NCBI RefSeq assembly: GCF_008831045.1
Contig: NZ_WAJS01000021.1
Coordinates: 1-52,265, forward strand
Source: Adlercreutzia muris
GTDB lineage: Bacteria; Actinomycetota; Coriobacteriia; Coriobacteriales; Eggerthellaceae
Reading direction: 5' to 3'
Length of the DNA: 52,265 nucleotides
Under the pieces are notes generated by a model that was not told the origin of the DNA, did not search any database, and worked only from the letters and a program-made list of their open reading frames with translations. Positions 33,893-42,171 of this stretch are shown piece after piece; positions within the stretch are counted from its first letter, which is position 1, and each line of letters starts with the position of its first letter. Both the position numbers and the translations under genes were made by a program.

Positions 33893-34864
33893 TTGTTCAG
33901 CGAGCTTGCCGTGGCCTACCTGTTCTTCGGCGGAGCGGGTGCGGGCGCGTGTGTGGTCTTGGGCGTTCTGGAATGCGCCAACATCGGCCGCTACGGCGCA
34001 CTGCCGAGCGGGCGCGCCTCAGGAGTGATGCGGGCGTGCTCGTCCCGCTGGGCGCGGCGCCTGCGGGTTCCCCATGAGCTCCTGTCGCGCGGCTGGGTGC
34101 TGTGCCTGATTCTGCTGGGCGCCGGCTCGCTCTGCCTGCTGGCCGACGCCGGCCGTCCCGAGCGCGCGGCGGCCTTGTGGCTCGCGCCGCGCTTCTCGGT
34201 GGTCACGGTGGGCGCCTGGGCCCTGCTGGCATCGAGCGTCGCGGCTGCGTTCTTCGCGGCGGCGTCGAACGGGCTGGGGGCGCGCCTGCGCCCGGCCCCG
34301 GTGCTCGCGGCCGCGATCTTCGCCGTTGCGACCGGGTTTGTCGCGGCGGCGTACACGGGCGTGCTCTTGGGCTCGCTTCCCTCGGTGCTCGCCTACCGCA
34401 CGGGGGTCTTGCCGATCCTGTTCCTGCTGTCGAGTCTCTCGTGCGGTGCGGCCGTGGTGTTCGTCGCGGCGTCCCTCGTCGACTCGCGCCTGCCCTTCGG
34501 CTCGGCGCTGCGACGGCTGGGGTGTGCCGATCGCGTCATCATCCTCGCCGAGGCGGCGCTGCTGGCGCTGTTCGTCGGGGGTCAGCTGGCCGACGGGGCG
34601 ATGAGGGCCGGCGCCTCGGCCCTTATCGCCGGCGACGGAGCTGTGCTGTTCTGGGTGGTGCTGGTTCTCGGCGGCCTGGCCGCTCCTTTCGTCTTGGAAT
34701 GGGGCTATCCGATGGGCGATGGCCGCGTGAAGGGCCTTTGGATCGCCTTCTGCATCCTGATGGGCGCCGCGGCGCTGCGCGCGGGCGTGGTCGGGCTGGC
34801 TGCCTTCGATATTTCCCAAACGCCCGAGCTCGCATTCCAGCTGGCTGCCGCTATGCCGGGTTGA
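33893..34864 (+). CDS. NrfD/DmsC-like membrane anchor protein (orphan)
   Basis: 323 residues starting at a TTG (33893) behind GGGGGAGAGG; no in-frame ATG or GTG is available nearby. About eight hydrophobic helices begin at ELAVAYLFFGGAGAGACVVL, matching the NrfD/DmsC family of quinol-interacting subunits of molybdopterin and iron-sulfur reductases. No catalytic or ferredoxin subunit is adjacent; it sits between carbonic anhydrase and an SPFH protein. It may serve a reductase encoded elsewhere or be a remnant of a lost operon. The unusual start suggests low expression. Confidence 0.75.
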   Translation: MFSELAVAYLFFGGAGAGACVVLGVLECANIGRYGALPSGRASGVMRACSSRWARRLRVPHELLSRGWVLCLILLGAGSLCLLADAGRPERAAALWLAPRFSVVTVGAWALLASSVAAAFFAAASNGLGARLRPAPVLAAAIFAVATGFVAAAYTGVLLGSLPSVLAYRTGVLPILFLLSSLSCGAAVVFVAASLVDSRLPFGSALRRLGCADRVIILAEAALLALFVGGQLADGAMRAGASALIAGDGAVLFWVVLVLGGLAAPFVLEWGYPMGDGRVKGLWIAFCILMGAAALRAGVVGLAAFDISQTPELAFQLAAAMPG

Positions 34865-34920
34865 GCTGCAGGGGGGGGGAGTACGCAATTTCGGAACGGA
34901 TTGAGAGGAAGGGATAGACG

Positions 34921-35895
34921 ATGTTCGGCAGTACGAGAAGCAAGAGGACCATGCGCACCGAGCGGGAGGCTGCCTGCGGTCCTTGGAGCGACAACGAGGC
35001 CGAGATGCTTGCCGCCACGTCCTATGTGCCGCGCAAATCGTCGCGCAACGGGGCGCTCGTGTTCAGCGTCGCGGTATTTCTGGCTGCCGGTGCGGCGGTG
35101 CTCGCCTGCGGTATTGCCTTGGAGGCGCGCGTTTCCCTCGCGTGTATTCTAGGTGCGCTGGCCCTGGGGCTCGTGGCCACCTCGTCTTTGCACATCGCCC
35201 TGGGATGGGAGAAGGTGGTGGTGCTGCGCCTCGGCAAGCTGCACCGCGTGGTGGGGCCCGGCTTCTACGGCACTATCCCCATTCTGGAGTACGGTACCAT
35301 CCGCGTGGATCAGCGCACCATCGCTACCCCCTTCCGCGCCGAGCGCACGCTCACGGCCGACCTCGTGCCCGTGAACATCGACGCGGTGCTGTTCTGGGTG
35401 GTGTGGGATGCCGAGAAGGCCTGCGTGGAGGTGGAAGACTACTACGCGGCCATCTCGTACCTCGCCCAGACGTCCCTGCGCGAGGCCGTGGGCCGCTCCA
35501 CTGTGGCCGAGGTGGCCTTGCGCCGCGATCAGCTGGACACCGAGATCAAGGCCGACATCGAGAAGGAAGCGGCCAGCTGGGGCGTGGACATCATCTCGGT
35601 AAAAGTGCGCGACATCGTCATTCCTCCCGACCTGCAGAACGTCATGTCCCTGGAGGCCCAGGCCGACCGCGAGCGCAACGCTCGCATGACCGTAGCCAGT
35701 GCCGAAGCCGATCTGGCTGAGATGCTCACCGAGGCGGCCCAGGTCTATGGTGATCCGGAAGCGGCCCTGAAGCTGCGCACTATGCTCATGCAGTACGAGA
35801 CCGTGAAGGAATCGGGCAGTGCGGTGGTGACCGTGCCCACGGCCGTGAGCGATGGTTTTGCGGAAGGGGTTTGCCGCGAGAGTGCCAGAGTCTGA
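34921..35895 (+). CDS. SPFH/Band 7 domain protein (slipin/stomatin-like)
   Basis: 324 residues. Two adjacent hydrophobic segments (about 43-88) anchor the N-terminus. Next comes the SPFH domain, with EKVVVLRLGKLHRVVGPGFY and TADLVPVNIDAVLFWVVWD. A charged helix rich in Glu/Ala/Arg ends the fold (LEAQADRERNARMTVASAEAD), which would drive oligomerisation. Slipins form ring-like scaffolds around membrane microdomains or proteases. The usual partner, an NfeD protease-like gene, is missing. The start ATG at 34921 follows GAGAGGAAGGGATAGACG. A GntR regulator follows after 36 bp. Confidence 0.9.
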   Translation: MFGSTRSKRTMRTEREAACGPWSDNEAEMLAATSYVPRKSSRNGALVFSVAVFLAAGAAVLACGIALEARVSLACILGALALGLVATSSLHIALGWEKVVVLRLGKLHRVVGPGFYGTIPILEYGTIRVDQRTIATPFRAERTLTADLVPVNIDAVLFWVVWDAEKACVEVEDYYAAISYLAQTSLREAVGRSTVAEVALRRDQLDTEIKADIEKEAASWGVDIISVKVRDIVIPPDLQNVMSLEAQADRERNARMTVASAEADLAEMLTEAAQVYGDPEAALKLRTMLMQYETVKESGSAVVTVPTAVSDGFAEGVCRESARV

Positions 35896-35931
35896 TAGGA
35901 TACTGCCGTACCTCCCAATGAAAGAGAAACC

Positions 35932-36330
35932 ATGAGCGCCCTCGAAACCTTTGCCCTCGACCATACGTCCGGCCTGCCCGTCTGGATCCAGATCAAGAAC
36001 CGCATTGCCTACCTCATCGGCTCCGGTGCCTACGGGCCCGGCGACCGCCTGCCCACGGTGCGGGCGCTGGCGGTGGATCTGGACATCAGCTACAACACGG
36101 TGAACCGGGCCTACATGGACTTGGAGCGCGAGGGCTACATCTCCACCCGCAAGGGCCGGGGCACGTTTGTGGCCGAGCGCCACGACCTGGGGGCGCGCAC
36201 CGCATCGGATTCTCCCATCGAGCTCGTAATCGACGACATGATCCGCGTCTGCGCGAACGCCGGCCTTGCCGATGATGACATCGTGGCCATGGTGGAGGCC
36301 CGCCTGGCCCACCGCGACCTTATGCGCTAG
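35932..36330 (+). CDS. GntR-family regulator, short YtrA-type
   Basis: 132 residues. The winged helix covers about 12-85 (PVWIQIKNRIAYLIGSG, LPTVRALAVDLDISYNTVNRAY, EREGYISTRKGRGTFV). Only a short helical tail of about 45 residues follows, as in the YtrA subfamily, which lacks a ligand-binding domain and usually regulates the neighbouring membrane-protein operon. It directly follows the SPFH gene. The start ATG at 35932 follows AAAGAGAAACC. The 911 bp after it are non-coding. Confidence 0.9.
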   Translation: MSALETFALDHTSGLPVWIQIKNRIAYLIGSGAYGPGDRLPTVRALAVDLDISYNTVNRAYMDLEREGYISTRKGRGTFVAERHDLGARTASDSPIELVIDDMIRVCANAGLADDDIVAMVEARLAHRDLMR

Positions 36331-36400
36331 GTCGGCCACGCTCGGTGGCCGCCCTGCGAAGAAGAGGGGAGCGTCGGCCGCGTTCGCGGTGGCCTGCGGC

Positions 36401-36662
36401 GCCAACCCCCCCCGTTTTTGGCAGGCATAGAAAGTTGGTGGCCGACCCGCTCCTGCCCGCCACCGGTGCCAAACCCCCCGTTTTTGGCAGGCGTAGAAAG
36501 TTTCCCGTCAAAAACGGGCCGTTTGGTGTCATTTTCCCTACCGAAAAACGTGGGTTTGGCATTTGTGTTCGACAAAATCCCAGGTCGCAACTAAGCCAAG
36601 CGAAGTTCCACGACACCAAACACACTGTTTTTGGCAGAAACGAGAGAGCCTGTGCCAAAAAT
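36401..36662. repeat. Cluster of small palindromic elements (five copies and a half)
   Basis: A 24-bp element with consensus TGCCAAACCCNCCGTTTTTGGCAG occurs at 36401-36424, 36467-36490 and 36614-36637 on the plus strand. Inverted copies lie at about 36507-36528 and 36541-36561. A partial half-copy is at 36653-36662. Each is an imperfect palindrome (CCAAA...TTTGG). The first two copies also share the downstream sequence GGCRTAGAAAGTT, so about 33 bp is repeated. No protein-coding potential is seen. They look like an intergenic REP/MITE-like family or a multi-site operator. Confidence 0.8.
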
Positions 36663-36733
36663 AGCGAATCTGGTGCTTTCAATCGACGTGGAAGGGGAGA
36701 ATTCCACTCTCTTCTGCCCCGCTCTACTCCACG

Positions 36734-36860
36734 TGGGGCCGTCCGCCCGTCTCTCCCCGCGCCGCTCCGCTCCGCCTTCCCCGCGCTGCCCTATGCGGGG
36801 CCGTCCATCCGCCTTCCCCGCGCTGCGCCGTTCCGCCTCCCCGCTCTGCCCTGCCTGGGC
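36734..36860. repeat. Pyrimidine-rich imperfect tandem repeats
   Basis: The plus strand is strongly C/T-biased. GGGGCCGTCC occurs at 36735 and 36797, and CCGCCTTCCCCGCGCTGC at 36772-36789 and 36809-36826, with further degenerate copies. No gene is apparent. Strand asymmetry on this scale suggests slippage-driven growth. Confidence 0.55.
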
Positions 36861-37007
36861 CCATTCCGCCCCTTGCCATGCTTTGGGGCGCGTTCTCTTT
36901 CCAGCAACTCTCACCGCAGCGCCTCATCGTCGAGCCTCTCTTCCTCGCGCGCACCGTTCTCCGCGCCCATGCTGCTCTCTCGGATCCACCTTCGCTTGTT
37001 GTCACTC

Positions 37008-37061
37008 ATTGTCACAAAAAATTGCGACAATGTCTTTATTGTCGCAATACATTGTGATAAT
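37008..37061. promoter_or_regulatory. Tandem palindromic operators on the promoter of the molybdoenzyme operon
   Basis: Two 24-bp palindromes of form ATTGTCRCAA-N4-TTGYGAYAAT lie at 37008-37031 and 37038-37061, 6 bp apart, giving four half-sites. The inner two half-sites also form a perfect 10-bp-arm palindrome. An extra TTGTCAC half-site precedes at 36999-37005. The last half-site contains an extended -10 (TGTGATAAT, 37053-37061). A dimeric regulator bound here would block or tune RNA polymerase. The regulator is not identified. Confidence 0.75.
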
Positions 37062-37108
37062 ATGGCGCCATGGGAATTTGGCCAATTCTTATGGAGAAGG
37101 AACTGGCC

Positions 37109-37158
37109 GTGTCAGGTCCGGTTCCGGGAGAAGGGGCCGGGCGTGTCAGGTCCGGTTC
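37109..37158 (+). repeat. Direct repeat in the 5' leader of the molybdoenzyme operon
   Basis: GTGTCAGGTCCGGTTC occurs at 37109-37124 and 37143-37158, a 34-bp period. The sequence after each copy is also similar (GGGAGAAGGGG and GCAGGAAGGGG). It lies between the promoter and the first start codon. Its function is unknown. Confidence 0.7.
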
Positions 37159-37241
37159 TGCAGGAAGGGGAGTCTGCTCCTGGCGGCGCCAAGGAGATGG
37201 CGGCATGGGAAGCACGCCCCCGAATTACATGAGGAGGAAAG

Positions 37242-39779
37242 ATGACAGAGGCATATCGTGCTGCCAGCGGGCTCACGCGCCGAAGCTTTCTCAAATCAAC
37301 CGGTGCTGTGGCAGCAGCCGCCGCTGCCGGGAGCGCGGGGCTGCTTGCGACGAGCGGTGTGGCCCAGGCGGTGGCCTACGAGGCGGGGCAGACTGAGGGC
37401 GACGGCGAGCAGATTTTCTGCGGCGTGTGCCGCGGTAACTGCTCCGGCACTTGCAAGCTGAACTTGCATGTCGTCGACGGTAAGATCGTCAAGACATCCA
37501 AGCGCTCCTTCAACTCGTTCCCCGACGGCCGCGTCGATCGTATCTGCCTGCGGGGTCTGAGCCAGGTCTACAACGTGTACGGGCCCAACCGCATCCAGTA
37601 TCCCATGCGCCGCGTAGGCGAGCGCGGCTCCGGCGAGTGGGAGCGCATTACCTGGGAAGAGGCCATCAAGGAAATCACCGACGAATGGAAGCGCATCCAA
37701 GCGGAATACGGCGAGCAGGCCATCGCCTACACGCGCGGTTCGGGCAACTTGGGCGCTATCAGCGGCGTGGCCTCGCCCATGTACAACGTCTTCTTCAACA
37801 AGATCAACGCGAGCATGATCAAGATTGCTCGCGACCAAGCCAACACCCGCGGCATCAACCGCGTGGTGGGCAATCTGGGCGATTGGGTGCTCAACGACCC
37901 TTCCGACTTCAAGAACGCGAAGACGCTGTTCGTGTGGGGCGCCAACATCACTGACGCCCAGATTCACGACTGGCATTTTGTGGCCGATGCCCAGGATGCC
38001 GGCACCAAGCTGGTGGTCATCGATCCCATCATGACCCAACTGGCCGCTCGCGCCGACATGTGGGTTCCAGTGAAGCCCGCCACCGATGCCGCCCTGGCAC
38101 TGTCCATGATGCACGTCATGGTAACCGAGGACGCGGTGAACAAGCCCTTCCTGCGCGACTCCACCTGCGCGCCGTTCCTCGTGCGCAGCGATACCGGCAA
38201 GTTCCTGCGCATGAGCGATTTGGGCGTGGAGCCTGAGGTGATCGAGGTGGAGGCAGGTGCCGTGTCGGCCGCTTCCAGCGAGAACAAGGGCGCCCAGGTG
38301 GGAAAGGCGAAGACCGTTCAGAAAATCATCGATCACCCGGCGGTGCTCGATGCCGATGGCGCGGTGAAGAGCCTGCCGGAGGCCGTCGACCCGCAGCTGA
38401 ACGGTACCTACGACTTCAACGGCGTTTCCTGCCGCACGGCCTACGACCTGCTCGTAGAGGACATCATGGAGTACGCGCCGGAGAAGGCCCAGGACATCTG
38501 CGACGTTCCCGCCGAGACCATCGTGGAGCTGGCCCATCTGGCCCTGGACGGCCCCTGCACCCATCGTTTGGGCTGGGGCTCCAATTCCTACACCAACGGC
38601 GTGCATGCGGCCCATGCCAACATCACCATGGCGGCGCTCACGGGTCAGATCGGCTATCCGGGCGCCGGCACCGGCGTCGGTGACTTCAAGGCCTGCTGGG
38701 GCATCAATGCCGTGGTGAAGGGCATGACGGCAGCGAAGTATCCCATGATCTCGGCGCTCGCGCTGCCGGAGATCATGCGCACCGACAAGTGGAAGGGCGA
38801 GGATTACCCCATCCGCTCTCTGTACGTGTATGCTGGCAATCCCGTGTCCAACCAGGTGAACACCAACGAGTACATCAACGACGTCATCGGCAACATGGAT
38901 CTGTACGTGGTAGCCGACTACACCTTCACCGATACGGTGAAGTACGCCGACATCGTGCTGCCGGCCTCCCATTGGTTCGAGCAGCAGGAGCTGGTGCCCA
39001 TCTCCGCCACCCAGTGCTTCCTCCACAGCGAGAAGGCCATCGACCCGCTCTACGAATCCAAGAGCGACTTCGAGATCCTGAAGCTTCTGGCGGCGGGCAT
39101 GGGATACCCGGACCTCATCGATCTGACCGAGGATGAGTACATGTCCCAGGTGGTGGATACGCCGGCCCTGGGTGCTCTCGGCATCACCTACGATGCCATC
39201 AAGGAGAACGAGGACATGTACTGGTATGCGGAAAAGCCCTGGATTCCCTGGAAGAACGCCGAGTTCCGCACCGAGTCGGGCCGCATGGAGTTTTACGTGG
39301 AGAACCCCACCGTGCAGTTCGACGTGGGCCAGGAGTTCGATGAAGACCGCGAGCACCTGCCCCGCTACTTCAATCCCACCGAGGCTTACGAGGGCAGCCC
39401 CACCTGGGACAAGTACAAGCTCATCCTGCTGTCCGAGCGCCCGCGCTTCCGCGTGCATTCTATGTGGTCGGACAACGGCTACCTGCGCGAGCTGGATCCA
39501 GAGCCCACGATCAAGATGAACCCGGCCGATGCCGAGGCCCGCGGCATCGCCGACGGCGATTACGTCGAGGTGTACAACGATCGCGGCCATTGCGTGGCCC
39601 GGGCGGTGTTCAACGAGGGCATTCGCCCGGGGTGCATGGTGTACCCCAAGAGCTGGCAGCAGCACCAGCACAAGGCGGGTTGCTGGTCCGAGCTTCTGAC
39701 GAGCGAGTACGATCCCGTCGGTGTAAACGAGAGCTATTTCGACAACCTCGTCGAAGTGCGTGTCTGGAATGAGGAATAG
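37242..39779 (+). CDS. Tat-exported molybdopterin oxidoreductase, DMSO-reductase family catalytic subunit
   Basis: 845 residues. The N-terminus has a twin-arginine signal (LTRRSFLKS) and a hydrophobic stretch. A [4Fe-4S] site follows: C60-x2-C63-x3-C67 with the fourth ligand C102 in RICLRG (an additional Cys is at 71). Molybdopterin-binding blocks include FVWGANITDAQ, YVYAGNPVSNQ and the C-terminal MNPADAEARGIADGDYVEVYN. Asp198 (in ARDQAN) lies roughly where the metal-coordinating residue is expected, but I cannot confirm that. It heads an operon with ferredoxin and NrfD subunits, so it works as a membrane-linked terminal reductase outside the cell. Related Coriobacterial enzymes reduce S- or N-oxides or dehydroxylate catechols; the substrate is unknown. 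The ATG follows GAGGAGGAAAG. Confidence 0.92.
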   Translation: MTEAYRAASGLTRRSFLKSTGAVAAAAAAGSAGLLATSGVAQAVAYEAGQTEGDGEQIFCGVCRGNCSGTCKLNLHVVDGKIVKTSKRSFNSFPDGRVDRICLRGLSQVYNVYGPNRIQYPMRRVGERGSGEWERITWEEAIKEITDEWKRIQAEYGEQAIAYTRGSGNLGAISGVASPMYNVFFNKINASMIKIARDQANTRGINRVVGNLGDWVLNDPSDFKNAKTLFVWGANITDAQIHDWHFVADAQDAGTKLVVIDPIMTQLAARADMWVPVKPATDAALALSMMHVMVTEDAVNKPFLRDSTCAPFLVRSDTGKFLRMSDLGVEPEVIEVEAGAVSAASSENKGAQVGKAKTVQKIIDHPAVLDADGAVKSLPEAVDPQLNGTYDFNGVSCRTAYDLLVEDIMEYAPEKAQDICDVPAETIVELAHLALDGPCTHRLGWGSNSYTNGVHAAHANITMAALTGQIGYPGAGTGVGDFKACWGINAVVKGMTAAKYPMISALALPEIMRTDKWKGEDYPIRSLYVYAGNPVSNQVNTNEYINDVIGNMDLYVVADYTFTDTVKYADIVLPASHWFEQQELVPISATQCFLHSEKAIDPLYESKSDFEILKLLAAGMGYPDLIDLTEDEYMSQVVDTPALGALGITYDAIKENEDMYWYAEKPWIPWKNAEFRTESGRMEFYVENPTVQFDVGQEFDEDREHLPRYFNPTEAYEGSPTWDKYKLILLSERPRFRVHSMWSDNGYLRELDPEPTIKMNPADAEARGIADGDYVEVYNDRGHCVARAVFNEGIRPGCMVYPKSWQQHQHKAGCWSELLTSEYDPVGVNESYFDNLVEVRVWNEE

Positions 39780-39781
39780 CC

Positions 39782-40411
39782 ATGGCTGAGAGCAAACTGG
39801 TTATGCTGGTGGACACCAAGCGGTGCATCGCCTGCAACTCCTGCGCCGTCGCCTGTAAGGTGGAGAACAATCTGCCCAAGGATGTGTGGTGGAACCGCGT
39901 GATGACGGTCGGCGGCCCGCATCTGGATGCCCCGAGCGGCACCTATCCCAATCTGGAAATGTACAACGTGACCGTGGCCTGCCAGCACTGCGAGAACCCG
40001 GCCTGCGTGAAGGTGTGTCCCGTGGGCGCCACCTACAAGGATCCCGAGACCGGCGTGGTGCGCCAGGATTATGACAAGTGCATCGGCTGCCGCATGTGCA
40101 TGTCGGCCTGCCCCTATAACGGCGTGCGCTCCTTCAATTGGGAGGAGCCGGCCTACCATCTCGACTTCCCCGTGGGCGATCAGGATGTGGCACCCCACCA
40201 GAAGCACGTGGTGGAGAAGTGCACCTTCTGCTGGCATCGGCTGGCGAAGGGCCTGGCGCCGGCGTGCGTCGAGGTGTGCTCGGCCCGGGCTCGCATCTTC
40301 GGCGACGCGAGCGACCCCGACTCCGAGGTGTCGCGCAAGCTGAGGGAGCGGCCGGCCATGCGTCTTTTGGAGGATCGCGAGACGGAACCGTCCGTGTACT
40401 TCCTCCAGTAA
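39782..40411 (+). CDS. Four-cluster [4Fe-4S] ferredoxin subunit (DmsB/PhsB-like)
   Basis: 209 residues. Four cysteine sets are seen: CIACNSCAVACK, CQHCENPACVKVCP, CIGCRMCMSACP, and CTFCWHRLAKG with CVEVC. This would carry four [4Fe-4S] clusters that relay electrons between the NrfD anchor and the molybdopterin subunit. It has no signal peptide of its own, so it is probably exported bound to the Tat-signal-bearing catalytic subunit. The ATG lies 2 bp after the catalytic gene's stop, with GAGGAATAGCC inside that gene's end, so translation is coupled. Confidence 0.94.
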   Translation: MAESKLVMLVDTKRCIACNSCAVACKVENNLPKDVWWNRVMTVGGPHLDAPSGTYPNLEMYNVTVACQHCENPACVKVCPVGATYKDPETGVVRQDYDKCIGCRMCMSACPYNGVRSFNWEEPAYHLDFPVGDQDVAPHQKHVVEKCTFCWHRLAKGLAPACVEVCSARARIFGDASDPDSEVSRKLRERPAMRLLEDRETEPSVYFLQ

Positions 40412-40429
40412 TGGGAAAGGAGTTGAACT

Positions 40430-41698
40430 ATGTCTGAGTATATGCAGGGCGGCGCCCTCGCCAACGACGACCTCGATTTCTCGGCGCCCCGTGGGCGGGA
40501 TCATGCTGCCGAGCGCTCGACGGCTGCGGTGAAGAGCCCGGCGTTGAACGTGGCCATCGGCGTGAGCGCCGTGGCGGTGCTGGCCGGGCTGGCGCTGTGG
40601 GCGATGCAGCTATCGGGCGGCATGGTGCAGACCGCCATGCGCAACCTTGATTCCTGGGGCCTCTACATCACCGGTTTCATGTTCTTCGTGGGCCTGTCGG
40701 CCGGCGGCCTCATCATCTCGTCGGTGCCCAAGGCCCTCGGCATCCGCGGCTTTGGCGGCATCTCGAAGGTGGCCGTGTTCTCGTCCATCGCCTGCACGGT
40801 GGTCGCCATCGGTCTTGTGGTAGTGGATATGGGCCAGCCCTTCCGCGTGTGGGAGCTGTTCGTGTACTCCAATCTGGGCAGCCCGCTCATGTGGGACATC
40901 ATCGTTTTGGCCACCTACCTCATCCTGTCGTGCGTGTACCTGTGGGCGCAGATCCAGGCCGAGCGCGGCAAGGTCAGCGCCGTGGCGCTGCGCATCGTCT
41001 CGGTGATCGCGCTCGTCACTGCCGTGCTCGTGCACTCGGTGACCGCCTGGATCTTCGGCCTGCAGCAGGGGCATGAGATGTGGCACACCGCCCTTCTGGC
41101 CCCCTGGTTCGTGTCCTCGGCCCTGGTGTGCGGCACAGCGCTCGTGATGGCCGTGGTCATCGGGCTGCGCCGTGCGGGCTACCTGGAGGTGGAACAGGGC
41201 AACGTGGTGCGCCTGGCCAAGCTCCTCGGCGCCTTCGTGCTGGTGGACCTGTACTTCTTCGGCTGCGATCTGCTCACCGAGGGTTTCCCGGGCGGTGCCG
41301 GCGCTGAAGTGGTGGCCCTGCTGACCCAAGGCCCCCTGGCGCCCTACTTCTGGTTCGAGATCATCGGGTGCGCCGCGTGCGCCGTCATCTGCCTGACCCC
41401 GGCCCTGCGCCGCAACGGGCTTTTGGTGGCGGCCTCCTTGCTGGCCATCGCGGGCATCTTCTGCAAGCGCGTGCAGCTGCTGGTGGGCGGTTTCCAGATC
41501 ACCAACCTCGATCTGCCCTTCGCGATGAACTCCATGAGCGTCACCTATGCCGACGGCACGCTCGCGGATGCCTACGCGAACCTCGTCTATTGGCCCACGC
41601 CGCTGGAGTTCGGCGTGACGCTGGGGGTGGTGGCCCTCGGGTTCCTCATCTTCTTCCTGGGCCTGAAGTTCCTTCCCCTGCGACCCACCGAGAAGTAG
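40430..41698 (+). CDS. NrfD-family membrane anchor, quinol-oxidising subunit
   Basis: 422 residues with a polar N-terminal tail of about 40 and ten or so hydrophobic helices. Typical NrfD features are DSWGLYITGFMFFVGLSAGGLI and the charged short loops WELFVYSNLGSPLMW. NrfD proteins take electrons from menaquinol and pass them to the ferredoxin subunit without haem. The start ATG at 40430 follows GGGAAAGGAGTTGAACT. It completes the A-B-C core of the reductase. The last helix ends close to the stop, and 110 bp separate it from the next gene. Confidence 0.93.
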   Translation: MSEYMQGGALANDDLDFSAPRGRDHAAERSTAAVKSPALNVAIGVSAVAVLAGLALWAMQLSGGMVQTAMRNLDSWGLYITGFMFFVGLSAGGLIISSVPKALGIRGFGGISKVAVFSSIACTVVAIGLVVVDMGQPFRVWELFVYSNLGSPLMWDIIVLATYLILSCVYLWAQIQAERGKVSAVALRIVSVIALVTAVLVHSVTAWIFGLQQGHEMWHTALLAPWFVSSALVCGTALVMAVVIGLRRAGYLEVEQGNVVRLAKLLGAFVLVDLYFFGCDLLTEGFPGGAGAEVVALLTQGPLAPYFWFEIIGCAACAVICLTPALRRNGLLVAASLLAIAGIFCKRVQLLVGGFQITNLDLPFAMNSMSVTYADGTLADAYANLVYWPTPLEFGVTLGVVALGFLIFFLGLKFLPLRPTEK

Positions 41699-41808
41699 CG
41701 CCCTCTCGGGTACGGACCGGATTCACCGGATTCGGCCCGTATCTCCGGTATGCGGGTCGTCTGCCGTGGGGCGGGCGGCCCTTTTCTTTCAAGGGAGGAA
41801 GGAGCCCT

Positions 41809-42171
41809 ATGAGGAAGATCGTTGCAACGGTGGCGGTGTTTCTGCTGGCAGGCGCGTGCGTTATCGGCGCAGTGGCTCTCGCGAGGCCCGATGCGCTGAG
41901 CGTGCGGCCCGTCACAGCCGAGTCGCCCTGTCCCGTGGCAGGGTGCGCCTCGGGGGTGTGCCACGGCTTCGACGATGTGCCCGAGCCCGACGGCGTGCAC
42001 GAGATGACCTGCCCGGAGGCCTCGTGCGCATCAGTGGAATGCCATGGCTGGGAGTCGCTCTCGTCGCGCTATCACCAGGCATCGGATGCGAGTCTGAACT
42101 TGTGGATTCTCATGCCGGTGGCCCTTGTGGTGGCGCTTATCGGCATCGTGGGAAAGGTGGGCAGGTCATGA
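41809..42171 (+). CDS. Small membrane protein with duplicated CX4CX4CH motifs (possible atypical cytochrome c)
   Basis: 120 residues. A signal-anchor helix lies at 6-24 and a second helix at 97-115, leaving a loop of about 70 residues outside. The loop holds two copies of one motif: CPVAGCASGVCHGF (Cys41, 46, 51; His52) and CPEASCASVECHGW (Cys68, 73, 78; His79). Each has CX4CH, a variant of the CXXCH haem c site, preceded by one more Cys four residues earlier. It could bind two haems c, or metal/iron-sulfur centres. The ATG at 41809 follows AAGGGAGGAAGGAGCCCT. It overlaps the next gene by 4 bp and follows the reductase genes, so an electron-transfer role is likely. I know no named family for it. 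Confidence 0.8.
   Translation: MRKIVATVAVFLLAGACVIGAVALARPDALSVRPVTAESPCPVAGCASGVCHGFDDVPEPDGVHEMTCPEASCASVECHGWESLSSRYHQASDASLNLWILMPVALVVALIGIVGKVGRS

Noticed and set aside
36401-36662. CRISPR-like array
   Set aside because: The repeats occur in both orientations with uneven spacing and palindromic cores; no cas genes are near.
36345-37232. Open frames in the long gap before the molybdoenzyme operon
   Set aside because: They read through the palindrome cluster and the C/T-rich tract, have biased low-complexity composition, and lack ribosome sites.
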